A stretch of DNA of 64,000 nucleotides from JAJTHC01 sp044358835. Its GTDB lineage: Bacteria; Cyanobacteriota; Vampirovibrionia; Vampirovibrionales; JAJTHC01. The position numbers and the translations under genes are program-made. Each line of letters opens with the position of its first letter. Positions within the stretch are counted from its first letter, which is position 1. The DNA is taken from the NCBI GenBank assembly GCA_044358835.1, contig JBIKNF010000002.1, forward strand, positions 62,001-126,000. Direction: 5' to 3'. The notes beneath the pieces were generated by a model. It was not told the DNA's origin. It did no database searches and was given only the letters and a program-made list of their open reading frames with translations. Below are positions 42,844-51,738 of this stretch, one piece after another.

Positions 42844-44370
42844 ATGTTTCGGTTTAGCTTAAAACACCCTAGATTATTCCAACGATTGGCTTTTACTGTG
42901 TTGCTTGGCCTTGGCGTTTCCAGTTGTGTGCTAAGTCGTGCTGATTTTAGCCCTTCACATCTCAATCCCTTTCGCATTGAATCCATTAAGTCGCCGCCTA
43001 GCCTGCAAACGCAGGTCTTAGCGAAGACGCCTGAAGAACATTGGAAAGCGCTGGGCGTAGATGCCTTGCCTGCCTTAAGTGAAGACGAAGAACGGCAGAT
43101 TCGCCAAGAACTGTTCGCCTGGGTACCCACTGAACTCAAAACCCTATTGCAAACCGCACTGGCTCAAAATCAGACGCTAGCGATTGCTCAAGAACGCTTA
43201 AAACAAGCCGTTTCCTTAAAAAGAATGCAATTGGCGAAAGAACTCCCTGAACTCAATTTAGAACCAGCGATAACTCGACAAAAGTATTCTCAAAATCAAT
43301 TTATTTTCGGAACCAATTTTGGGACCTTGCCTGTCTTTAATACCTACAATCTACCCCTTACGGCGAGCTATGAAGTCGATCTGTGGCAAATCAATCGAGA
43401 CACTACCAAAGTCTTTGACATCGCCATAAAACGCCAAGCCTGGCAATTAGAACGCATAAAAGAAGCCTTGATTGCAGAAGTGGCGTGCAATTACATTAGT
43501 TTATTAGAAGCCAATCGCTTAAAAGCCTTGCAAGAAAAACGCCTTGAAGTCTTGCATCAAGATTCGTTTCGTCAACGCGCGATGCTTGAACAAGGCTTTG
43601 TGGATGTGCAAAGCCTGCAAAGTAGACAAGGACTTATTTTCGCCGCCAATGCCGATTTGGCGTTTCTAAATGCACGAGTTACCTTGTTTGAAAATATGCT
43701 ACACACCCTAGTGGGGAACGCCCCTACTGTGGCCGAACCGTTTAACTTTCAACGCAATTTAATGGAAATTTCTCCACCCCTTCAAGTGGATGCAGGCTTG
43801 CCGAGTGAACTGATTCAAAGTCGTCCTGATCTGCAAGCGGCGGAAGCGTTTTTGAGTCAAAAGGATCTTGAAGTCAGTATGGCCAAACGCATGATACTCC
43901 CTCGTATTAAGCTAGAATCGAGTATTGGCTTTATTGCAGTCCACTTAAAGGATTGGTTGAATTGGGAAAGTTTGGCGTATAGCGTGGCAACATCGTTGGT
44001 GCAGCCCGTCTTTCGTGGGGGAGCGATTAAGGCAGGGCTGAAACTGAAACAAAGCGAAGCCTTAGAAGCCTTACAGATTTATCATCAAACCGTGGTTTCG
44101 GCGTTGAGCGATGTTGAAAATGCCTTGGTGATTCGGCAAGCTTCTAAGCAACAGGCTCAAGACTTGGCAACCGCCGTTCATGTGCTTCAACATAAATGGC
44201 AATTGGAACAAACTAAAATTGCGGTGGGCTATGTGCACCCTTCTGAAACCATAGGCACGCAAGTCGAAGCACTTAATGCGGAAATCGCCTTGACGCAAAT
44301 TCGTGCCAAGCAACTCATCGATGAAATTTCCTTACTTAAAGCACTAGGAACTGGACGGTACTTATTATGA
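42844..44370 (+). CDS. Outer-membrane channel of an RND efflux system (NodT/OprM family)
   Basis: A 508-residue lipoprotein: an N-terminal signal ends in a lipobox (GLGVSSC), so it is tethered to the outer membrane. The body has the TolC/OprM tandem-helix architecture with the hallmark TALAQNQTLAIAQERLKQA and SELIQSRPDLQAAEAFL segments. It forms the exit duct of a tripartite pump. ATG 42844 is preferred over TTG 42826, with AGAAG upstream. Its stop overlaps the adaptor gene start (ATGA), so the three pump genes form one operon. Confidence 0.92.
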   Translation: MFRFSLKHPRLFQRLAFTVLLGLGVSSCVLSRADFSPSHLNPFRIESIKSPPSLQTQVLAKTPEEHWKALGVDALPALSEDEERQIRQELFAWVPTELKTLLQTALAQNQTLAIAQERLKQAVSLKRMQLAKELPELNLEPAITRQKYSQNQFIFGTNFGTLPVFNTYNLPLTASYEVDLWQINRDTTKVFDIAIKRQAWQLERIKEALIAEVACNYISLLEANRLKALQEKRLEVLHQDSFRQRAMLEQGFVDVQSLQSRQGLIFAANADLAFLNARVTLFENMLHTLVGNAPTVAEPFNFQRNLMEISPPLQVDAGLPSELIQSRPDLQAAEAFLSQKDLEVSMAKRMILPRIKLESSIGFIAVHLKDWLNWESLAYSVATSLVQPVFRGGAIKAGLKLKQSEALEALQIYHQTVVSALSDVENALVIRQASKQQAQDLATAVHVLQHKWQLEQTKIAVGYVHPSETIGTQVEALNAEIALTQIRAKQLIDEISLLKALGTGRYLL

Positions 44371-45653
44371 TGTGGATTCAAAATAAAAAATCTTTACTTT
44401 TAAAAAGCCTGCTGATGCTTGGGTTTATAGTGCCGATGCAAGGCTGTTTTAATCAAACAGAAGCCCCTGCTCCAGTCCCCCGTTTGCCTGTTGAAGTGGA
44501 ACCGCTCAAACAAGAAGCCTTGGATATAACGCACACCTTTATGGGTGAAGTAGAAAATCGAGCGGCGATTGAAATTAAGCCTCGTATTCAAGGTTATATT
44601 GAACAAATCTATGTGGAAGCAGGGGATACCGTTCAAAAAGGACAGCTCCTTTTGAGCTTGGATGCTCACAAGCAAGAATCTACACTAAAAAGCTTGCAAA
44701 CTCAAACGCAAAGTTCTCAAGCCCAAGTCCAAACCGCCACCTTGCAATTAAAGGCGTACAGAGAAGAACTTAAAGAAGCGCAAGCCAGGTTCAAGCTGGC
44801 TTCTGATACCTTTAAACGCATCGACAATTTGCATCAACAACAATCGGTGAGTCCACAACAATGGGAAGAAGTGAAAACCCAAAAGGATGTGGAGGCCTCT
44901 CGATTGGCAGGAATCCAACGCAAGTTGCAGGTGCAAGAAGGGGTGATTCGTCAAGCCCAAGCTCGCAAAGCAGAAGCCTTAAGCCAAGAAGCCACGCAAA
45001 AAGAAGATGTGGCGTATGCCAAAATCGTGGCTCCCTTTGCAGGAACCGTAGGCTATATGCCTTTTAAAGTTGGGGAATTCGTGCTGAATTTGGATGTACT
45101 CACCACGCTAAGCGATACAAGCAAGCCCCTAAACGTTTTATTTGAAGCCCCTGTTGAAAGTTTAGGCTATCTCAAAAAAGGACAAACGGTAATCTTGCAG
45201 AATCAAGAAGGGGTGCTCACGCATCAGGGTCAGGTGAATTATGTGGCAAGTCAAATGGATGAAAACACCCAAGCAATTATGGCAAAAGCGTCTATTAAAC
45301 CCGTTCGTGCAAAGGAAACCCCACTAATTAGTGGGCAACGCCTTTCCATTGGCGTTAGGGAATCGACTAGTAAGCAAACGGTTTTACCTGTACAAGCCGT
45401 TACCTTTATTGGCACTCAAGCCTTTGTCTACACCACGTTTAAGCACAAAGAACAGGGCTTGGTTGCAAAACGTGTGCCTGTGTCCTTGGGTGCTTTGGTG
45501 AATAATCGTTATGTGCTGAAGGGGTCGTCCTTACGTTTGGGGGATGGCATCATTGTCGGCGGTATTCAGATGTTGCAAGACGGTGTACCTATTGAACTTG
45601 CAAAGAAGCAAGCGTCTGTAAATAACCCAAAAGAAGATGCCCATGCTGAGTGA
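44367..45653 (+). CDS. RND efflux membrane-fusion (adaptor) protein
   Basis: A 428-residue periplasmic adaptor of the AcrA/MexA family. It begins with a lipoprotein-type signal (MLGFIVPMQGC). The lipoyl-like domain is EIKPRIQGYIEQIYVEAGDTVQKGQ, followed by a coiled hairpin (KSLQTQTQSSQAQVQT and EEVKTQKDVEASRL) and the beta-barrel segment IVAPFAGTVGYMPFKVGEFV. It links the inner pump to the outer-membrane duct. It overlaps the upstream gene by four bases and the pump gene by 17 bases. Confidence 0.93.
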   Translation: MMWIQNKKSLLLKSLLMLGFIVPMQGCFNQTEAPAPVPRLPVEVEPLKQEALDITHTFMGEVENRAAIEIKPRIQGYIEQIYVEAGDTVQKGQLLLSLDAHKQESTLKSLQTQTQSSQAQVQTATLQLKAYREELKEAQARFKLASDTFKRIDNLHQQQSVSPQQWEEVKTQKDVEASRLAGIQRKLQVQEGVIRQAQARKAEALSQEATQKEDVAYAKIVAPFAGTVGYMPFKVGEFVLNLDVLTTLSDTSKPLNVLFEAPVESLGYLKKGQTVILQNQEGVLTHQGQVNYVASQMDENTQAIMAKASIKPVRAKETPLISGQRLSIGVRESTSKQTVLPVQAVTFIGTQAFVYTTFKHKEQGLVAKRVPVSLGALVNNRYVLKGSSLRLGDGIIVGGIQMLQDGVPIELAKKQASVNNPKEDAHAE

Positions 45654-48600
45654 ATTTTTTATTAAACGTCCTATTTTTGCCATTGTCTCTGCCCTCGTTA
45701 TTACACTATTGGGCTTAATTGCCTTACCCACTTTACCGATTACGCAGTACCCCAGTATTGCGGCACCCCAAGTGGTCGTCGTGGCTCAATATACAGGGGC
45801 AGATGCTAAAGTCGTTGAAGAAAGTGTGACCACCCCTCTTGAACAGGCCCTTAATGGCGTGGAAGGCATGCGGTATATGTCGTCAAACTCCACGGCGGAT
45901 GGCACGGCTGAAATCACCATTACCTTTAATCAAGGCACGGATTTAGAAAATGCGGTTGTCAACGTGCAGAACCGCATTAGCCAAGCCCAAGGTCGCTTGC
46001 CTGCGGATGTCAAAGCCACAGGCATTAAGACGGAAAAACGCACAGGGCAATTGATTTTAGCCTTTGCCTTTTTTGACAAAAGCAAGCAACTTCCCCCAAG
46101 TTTTATCAGTAACTATATTGATCGAGAAGTCATGGATGAAATCAAACGTATTAAAGGTGTTGGCAACGTCCAGATTTTTGGGGAACGCAAATACGCCATG
46201 CGTGTGTGGTTGGATCCCATTAAGCTGGCCGCTCAGAGTTTAAGCGTAAATGAAGTGGCTAATGCCATTCGCACCCAAAATACGGATGTCGCCGCTGGTT
46301 CTGTGGGCATGCTTCCCACCCCCAAGCCCATGGATTATCAATTAAGTTTATTGGTTGATTCTAAATTGCATAGCCCTGAAGAGTTTGGCAACATTGTGCT
46401 AAAGCAAGGCAAAGGCTATAGCACAGTGCGTTTGAAGGATGTGGCTCGCATTGAAATAGGTTCTGAAGAATACGGCAAAGGCGTTTGGTGGAAGCGGAAT
46501 GACGCTGTGGGTTTAGCTGTTGAACAATTACCTAATGCGAACGCCTTGAGTGTGGCAAATCAAGTCCATGAACGTTTAGAGCGTCTAGGTAAGAAGTTTC
46601 CTACAGGGCTAAGCTATGAAACAGGCTTTGATTCCACGCATTTTGTGCAGGAATCGATTAAAGAAGTGGTCTTTACCTTGTTGGTGGCGATTGGTTTGGT
46701 TGTTTTTTCGATTTGGATCTTTTTGTTTGATTGGCGAACGACGCTGATTCCTGCCATTACCATTCCTGTTTCGCTCATTGGTAGTTTCGCACTGATTAAA
46801 GCCTTTGGCTATTCGATTAACAACCTCACTTTATTCGGGATTACCCTTGCCACAGGTTTAGTCGTCGATGATGCGATTGTGGTGGTGGAAAACATTGCTC
46901 GCTTGATTAAGGATGAAGGCTTAAGTCCTTTAAATGCGGCCATTAAAGGCATGCAAGAAGTCTTCGGTGCGGTTATTGCAATTTCTCTTGTGCTAACGGC
47001 GGTATTCATCCCTGTTGCATTATTCCCAGGTACCACAGGTAAACTGTACGAACAATTTGCCATGACCATTGCCTTTACCATTTTAATTTCAACTTTTAAC
47101 GCCTTAACCATTACGCCTGCTTTGGCGGCAATTTTCTTAAATAAAGAATTCCTGAGTAAAGAACCTAAGTTTATTGTGTTTAAAAAAATGAATGCAGGCA
47201 TCATGGGGCTTTCCACCTTTTATGAGCGTGTGCTGAAAAAAGCATTACAAGTAAAAGGACTGGTGCTACTTATTTTTGTCGGGATATTGGTACTGACCTA
47301 TTTCGCCTTTATCTCTACGCCCAAGGGCTTTGTGCCAGCGGAAGATCAAGGCTATTTCATTGTCACCGCTCAATCCCCTGAAGGGACGTCTTCTAGCTAC
47401 ATGCTAAAGGCGATTCAAAAAATAGAAGCCTTATTGCTTCGTCAACCAGAAGTCGAAGGCGCCTTTGCCATTAACGGTTGGAGCTTCCTTGGGTCTGCTC
47501 CTAATCGTTCTATGATGTTTGTGACGTTGAAGCCCATTAGCGAACGACTGGGTGCCAATGAAAGTTCCTCTGCAATCATCAACCGGATTCGTCCTCAATT
47601 GATGAGGCTAAGCGAAGCCATTGTCGTGCCTTTTGAGCCTCCTGCAGTTGAAGGCATCGGAAGCCTAGGAGGGTTTACCTTCGTTTTGCAAGACACAAGC
47701 GGAACGCATACGCCTGCCGAATTAGAAGCTGAGCAATGGAAGCTAATAGGGTCAGCCAATCAATCAGGCAAAATTGAAGGCGCCTTTTCAGGATTCAACT
47801 CCACAACGCCTCAACTTGCCGTTGAAGTCGACCGAGAAAAAGCCGTTTTGTTAGAGGTTCCTATTGAAGATGTGTTTAGCACCATGAAGGTCTTTTTAGG
47901 ATCCTTATACGTCAATGATTTTAACTTCAACGGTCGGGTGTATAGGGTGCTGGCTCAGGCAGATGCCCCTTATCGCATGAATGCCAACGCCCTAGAAGGC
48001 TTGTACGTGAAAAGCCGAAACGGCAACATGATACCGTTGGATGCCTTGGTAAAAGTTAAACGCACAACAGGCACACAAGTCATTAGTCATTATAATATGT
48101 TTCGATCCACTTCCATTAGTGGCAACGCCGCCATGGGTGTTTCCAGTGGGGATGCCTTGCTTAAAATGGAAAGCTTAGCCAAAAAAATCTTAACCCCAGG
48201 GTTTGGCTTTGAATGGACGAATCTCTCCTTAGAACAACGAGAATCCAGTAGCACAGAAGCGGCGTTGTTTGCCTTGAGTATGGTTTTTGTGTACTTGGTT
48301 TTAGCCGCACAATATGAAAGCTTTTTAGATCCCTTGATTATTATTCTTTCCGTGCCTTTAGCGATTTTAGGTGCCTTAATCGGGCTTAAAGTACGGGGTT
48401 TACCGAACGATGTCTTTAGTCAATTGGGGCTTGTGATGCTGATTGGCCTAGCGTCTAAAAACAGTATTTTAATTGTCGAATTTGCGAATCAGCTACATGA
48501 ACAAGGGATGCCACTCGTAGAAGCAGCGATTCAGGCGAGCGTGATTCGATTGCGTCCGATTTTAATGACGTCGTTTAGCTTTATTTTTGGCGTTTGGCCT

Positions 48601-48768
48601 TTGGTGATTGCCACAGGGGCAGGGGCTTATGCACGGCAATCTCTGGGGACATCCGTATTTGCAGGGATGTTACTCTCGACGTTTTTAACCCTTGCCATTG
48701 TACCTGTCTTGTTTGTGGTGTTAAAGTCTTTTGCGAGAAAGAACAAAAACCCATCGACAGACGGGTGA
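45637..48768 (+). CDS. RND multidrug efflux pump (HAE-1 family)
   Basis: Inner-membrane proton-driven exporter of 1043 residues, the AcrB/MexB length. MLSEFFIKRPIFAIVSALVI begins the first membrane helix. The family stretches TQYPSIAAPQVVVVAQYTGA, GTDLENAVVNVQNRISQA, the fourth helix ATGLVVDDAIVVVENIAR with two Asp for proton relay, and GLASKNSILIVEFANQLHEQ are all present. It exports drugs, dyes or solvents through the adaptor and duct encoded upstream. The first ATG (45637) is followed by another in frame at 45643. No TetR-type regulator is adjacent. Confidence 0.96.
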   Translation: MPMLSEFFIKRPIFAIVSALVITLLGLIALPTLPITQYPSIAAPQVVVVAQYTGADAKVVEESVTTPLEQALNGVEGMRYMSSNSTADGTAEITITFNQGTDLENAVVNVQNRISQAQGRLPADVKATGIKTEKRTGQLILAFAFFDKSKQLPPSFISNYIDREVMDEIKRIKGVGNVQIFGERKYAMRVWLDPIKLAAQSLSVNEVANAIRTQNTDVAAGSVGMLPTPKPMDYQLSLLVDSKLHSPEEFGNIVLKQGKGYSTVRLKDVARIEIGSEEYGKGVWWKRNDAVGLAVEQLPNANALSVANQVHERLERLGKKFPTGLSYETGFDSTHFVQESIKEVVFTLLVAIGLVVFSIWIFLFDWRTTLIPAITIPVSLIGSFALIKAFGYSINNLTLFGITLATGLVVDDAIVVVENIARLIKDEGLSPLNAAIKGMQEVFGAVIAISLVLTAVFIPVALFPGTTGKLYEQFAMTIAFTILISTFNALTITPALAAIFLNKEFLSKEPKFIVFKKMNAGIMGLSTFYERVLKKALQVKGLVLLIFVGILVLTYFAFISTPKGFVPAEDQGYFIVTAQSPEGTSSSYMLKAIQKIEALLLRQPEVEGAFAINGWSFLGSAPNRSMMFVTLKPISERLGANESSSAIINRIRPQLMRLSEAIVVPFEPPAVEGIGSLGGFTFVLQDTSGTHTPAELEAEQWKLIGSANQSGKIEGAFSGFNSTTPQLAVEVDREKAVLLEVPIEDVFSTMKVFLGSLYVNDFNFNGRVYRVLAQADAPYRMNANALEGLYVKSRNGNMIPLDALVKVKRTTGTQVISHYNMFRSTSISGNAAMGVSSGDALLKMESLAKKILTPGFGFEWTNLSLEQRESSSTEAALFALSMVFVYLVLAAQYESFLDPLIIILSVPLAILGALIGLKVRGLPNDVFSQLGLVMLIGLASKNSILIVEFANQLHEQGMPLVEAAIQASVIRLRPILMTSFSFIFGVWPLVIATGAGAYARQSLGTSVFAGMLLSTFLTLAIVPVLFVVLKSFARKNKNPSTDG

Positions 48769-48958
48769 TTAAGGACATTTTAACTTGCAGGAATCGGCGT
48801 CTTTTGCTACTCTAAATGTTTTTTCTCCCCTGAATTTAGAGTGGGGACAGATCCACGGTTTGAAAATGAACTGTCAACGTCACGCCCGATGCTGGCATAT
48901 TCACTCATACGTGATAGGTTTAAAGAGTCAAAAAATCTCCGCAAGATCAAGACAAGAG

Positions 48959-49260
48959 CTTTCGCAGGTTTCGCAAATTCGCAATCGCAATGGGGGAGCT
49001 TTTGATTTTAACAATCAAAGCATCCCGTCAAAATAGAGGGTTGTCTTTATAGAATTGCTCTAAAATGAGCATGAACACACCCCCTGTTTTTTAGGGGACG
49101 TTTTGGGGGCACTTGGACTCGAAAAGCATCAAAAACAGTCGAATTACATCAAACGTTTAAACGAAGAGAAACCCCTCAAACCCAATAAAACAGAATACTA
49201 TCAAACTTTATAGAATTATGACAAAGTCTCAACAAGGCGGTTCGAATCCCCTTGGGAGTA
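48959..49260 (-). repeat. Conserved island tip, copy B (inverted)
   Basis: Reverse complement of 17552-17853 with most blocks identical, including the TGCGAAA repeats at the inner end, the CCCCTAAAAAA hairpin and the tRNA-Glu 3' piece GGTTCGAATCCCCTTGGGAGTA (49239-49260) at the outer end. About 45 bases near 49160-49205 are unrelated between the copies. There is no tRNA gene here. Confidence 0.85.
49239..49260 (-). repeat. Orphan att site (tRNA-Glu 3' piece)
   Basis: 22 bases identical to the tRNA-Glu 3' end in island 1, in inverted orientation, with no tRNA attached. Marks the outer edge of the second element. Confidence 0.8.
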
Positions 49261-49424
49261 AAATTCACAGCCTTTATTTTACGACTCAAAGCAAAGCGAG
49301 TCCGTTTAATAGAGGATTCTTTCAAGCCAACAATAAAAATAGACGACCTTTTCTTTTATACTGGATATACCATTAATACTAAAGGATTGTTATTATTATA
49401 ATCCCCCTATAAGGATGCTCGCTG

Positions 49425-50213
49425 ATGTCTGACTTTCCTACACAAGCCAATACTCCACTTTCTCAGCAACCTCTTCATGGAAACAACCCTCCCTCTGCTC
49501 AAATTAGAGTCGAAGGTATTGTGCCAATGTCTCAAGCAACCAGTGCTACTGAAGCCAAGGCCAAACAGCAAACTAATTACAATTCGCCTGAAGCCCAAGC
49601 TCGTGCTAATAAATTAGGTATGGTCCTTTCTGAAATGGCTAACTTGCCCTTATGGGTACTGCAAGTTATTTACACCGATTTAAAAAGCCATCTTGAAAAA
49701 GATGAAGCTATTCATCGCTTAAGTCCCATTGATCGAGAAGACTTCTTACAGTTGTGGAAACCTACTTTAACGCCACGTGGGCAAGAAGCCTTGGAAAGTT
49801 TTTCTTCAAGTGAACCTGGAAACATGGTTTTATTGTTGGATGCTTTTCGTCATAATGACAATGTTGCCATGATGTGTGCCAGATATGAATGGTCTTTACA
49901 AAATGCCTGCCATTTATTGATTGTGGCCTTACGTGAACAGCTTATTAAAGCACCGAATTCCAGAATTTTAGAAGCCTCTATTCGCTTTTTAGGGGATGAA
50001 ATTCGTATTGGAGAATACTTGGTGTTTATTGGCCGCCTCGATCGAACCCAAATGGAACTGGCACTTCAAACGCAAGAATATATTCAATCAGCCATGGGTG
50101 AGCATACTAAAATTGCAGATATTCTGATACGTTTAGAACTTTTAACTCCAGAAGATGTAGAGAGCATTCTATTCTTAAAAGAAGAAAGTCGTAAGCCGTT
50201 TCGTTTATTTTAG
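49425..50213 (+). CDS. MshEN-like domain protein
   Basis: A 262-residue protein. The C-terminal 80 residues resemble the N-terminal domain of type II secretion/pilus ATPases (MshEN): IGEYLVFIGRLDRTQMELAL and then IADILIRLELLTPEDVESIL, the paired pattern that binds c-di-GMP in some homologues. The central part is helical, without a recognised family, and the first 50 residues are polar and probably disordered. A regulatory role is possible but not shown. AAGGAT precedes the ATG at about nine bases. Stands alone. Confidence 0.7.
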   Translation: MSDFPTQANTPLSQQPLHGNNPPSAQIRVEGIVPMSQATSATEAKAKQQTNYNSPEAQARANKLGMVLSEMANLPLWVLQVIYTDLKSHLEKDEAIHRLSPIDREDFLQLWKPTLTPRGQEALESFSSSEPGNMVLLLDAFRHNDNVAMMCARYEWSLQNACHLLIVALREQLIKAPNSRILEASIRFLGDEIRIGEYLVFIGRLDRTQMELALQTQEYIQSAMGEHTKIADILIRLELLTPEDVESILFLKEESRKPFRLF

Positions 50214-50255
50214 GTGTTGGCTACGGCGTGAAGGTTGTCGTTTAAATTGAGTGGG

Positions 50256-51518
50256 CTAAAGGGTTTTTCCCTTGGTTTCTTCACCAAAAAAGAGTGTCGC
50301 CATAATAATTAGGGTGAACAGGCTAAATACCGTCGCTGATTGTGCAAAGCCACCCAAAGCCTGCACCAATACCCCCACCATTAACACAGCAAAAGCCGTA
50401 AACACTCGCCCTACATTAAAGCAAAAGCCCACGGCAGACATCCGAATGCGCGTGGGGAAGAGTTCAGGAATGTAGACATAAAACGATGATTGCGTTAAAC
50501 CATGAAAGAAACCAAAGCCTCCCCCCACCCAGTACAAGGCAGGATGAAAGCTTTTAAATCCTAAGAATAAGACCAGCGAAGTCATCAGGATCCCTAGACT
50601 ACCTATGAAGATAGAGGTTTTTCGACCCAGTAGATGGGTAGAAAAACCAGCACAGGTGCATCCTAAAATGGCGAAAATGCCTTGAATCATTACTTGAAGG
50701 GCGCGAGCATTTTCGGGGCGATGGGCCAACGAATCTACCCAAGAAGGCAACCACGCCAAGGCCGCCCAAAACACCGTCAGGTAAGCCGCAAAAGAAACGC
50801 CCCCCACCCATAGATTTCGACGATTTCCTGCGTCAAATAAAAGCGTCCAAAGCGACGCCTTTTCTTGTTGCGCTTCTGCTTGAGTAAGTTGATCATCCAT
50901 CCACTTTTCGCTTTCGCCAAGGTTGCGTCTTAAAAAGAAGATGAGTAAAGCGGGTAAGGCGCCAAAAAAGAAGGCGTGTCGCCAGTCGTGTACAAAATAG
51001 TTTAAAACACCTGAAAGCATCTGCCCGATTTGATAGCTACTAATGAGCATGGCCACCGCAAAAGAACGGCTTTTTTCAGGCCAGATTTCAGACAAGAACG
51101 TGGTAATACTCACCAGTTCCCCTCCAATACCTAAGCCTGTTAAGAAGCGAAAAAATGCCAATAGTTCCCAATTATGAGCAAGCCCGCCTAGGCCTGTAAA
51201 AATGGAATACAACAGAATCGATCCCATCATGGCTTTGACTCGGCCGAATTTGTCTCCAATATAACCAAACAGCAAGCCCCCAAGCGTCCAACCCACCAGA
51301 AATATAGCGGTAATGTAGCTCCCTAAGTAAGCAACTGCTTTAGGTTCTTGCCCGGTTAAATCTCGAAGTGCCAGCGGCATGGTAATATGCATCAGTGAAG
51401 AATCAAGGCCATCAAAGATGCCCCCAAGCCAACAACCCACAAAAGCCAAAATAAGCGTCCCGTTTACCCCAATAAAATAATCGTTTAGTTTGTGTTTAAG
51501 GATGTGGATCATACTCAT
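50256..51518 (-). CDS. MFS transporter (sugar/acid symporter-like)
   Basis: A 420-residue major facilitator protein with 12 hydrophobic segments. The MFS loop motif is GYIGDKFGRVKAMMG after the second helix, and FSTHLLGRKTSIFIG is its counterpart in the second half. The segment FRFLTGLGIGGELVSITTFLSE is typical of the aromatic-acid/sialate and sugar-porter group (PELFPTRIR in the second half). The substrate cannot be told from the sequence. ATG 51518 or 51512. The gene stands alone and converges on the MshEN-like gene. Confidence 0.9.
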   Translation of the reverse strand: MSMIHILKHKLNDYFIGVNGTLILAFVGCWLGGIFDGLDSSLMHITMPLALRDLTGQEPKAVAYLGSYITAIFLVGWTLGGLLFGYIGDKFGRVKAMMGSILLYSIFTGLGGLAHNWELLAFFRFLTGLGIGGELVSITTFLSEIWPEKSRSFAVAMLISSYQIGQMLSGVLNYFVHDWRHAFFFGALPALLIFFLRRNLGESEKWMDDQLTQAEAQQEKASLWTLLFDAGNRRNLWVGGVSFAAYLTVFWAALAWLPSWVDSLAHRPENARALQVMIQGIFAILGCTCAGFSTHLLGRKTSIFIGSLGILMTSLVLFLGFKSFHPALYWVGGGFGFFHGLTQSSFYVYIPELFPTRIRMSAVGFCFNVGRVFTAFAVLMVGVLVQALGGFAQSATVFSLFTLIIMATLFFGEETKGKTL

Positions 51519-51738
51519 GGGCAGGAAGAGTCTCTATAAAAGGCTAATAATTTTACTATACCTTATTATAAAAAGAATGACAAACCAAGCAATGACACAG
51601 GGAGACTTTTATTCGATTTTTACTGAAAACTTGCATTCAGGGTGATTTAGGCTAAAATATAGTTTACTGACTCTATAAATATAGGGTGATTTACCTATTC
51701 TATAATGGGTAAACACTGCACCCGTAGGAATTGCTTCC

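Larger units (their letters stand above)
48769..49424. other. Intergenic region with island tip, copy B
   Basis: No complete gene. It holds about 190 bases after the pump stop without recognisable content, the inverted tip (48959-49260), then a 160-base leader before the MshEN-like gene with AAGGAT as ribosome-binding site. Confidence 0.7.
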
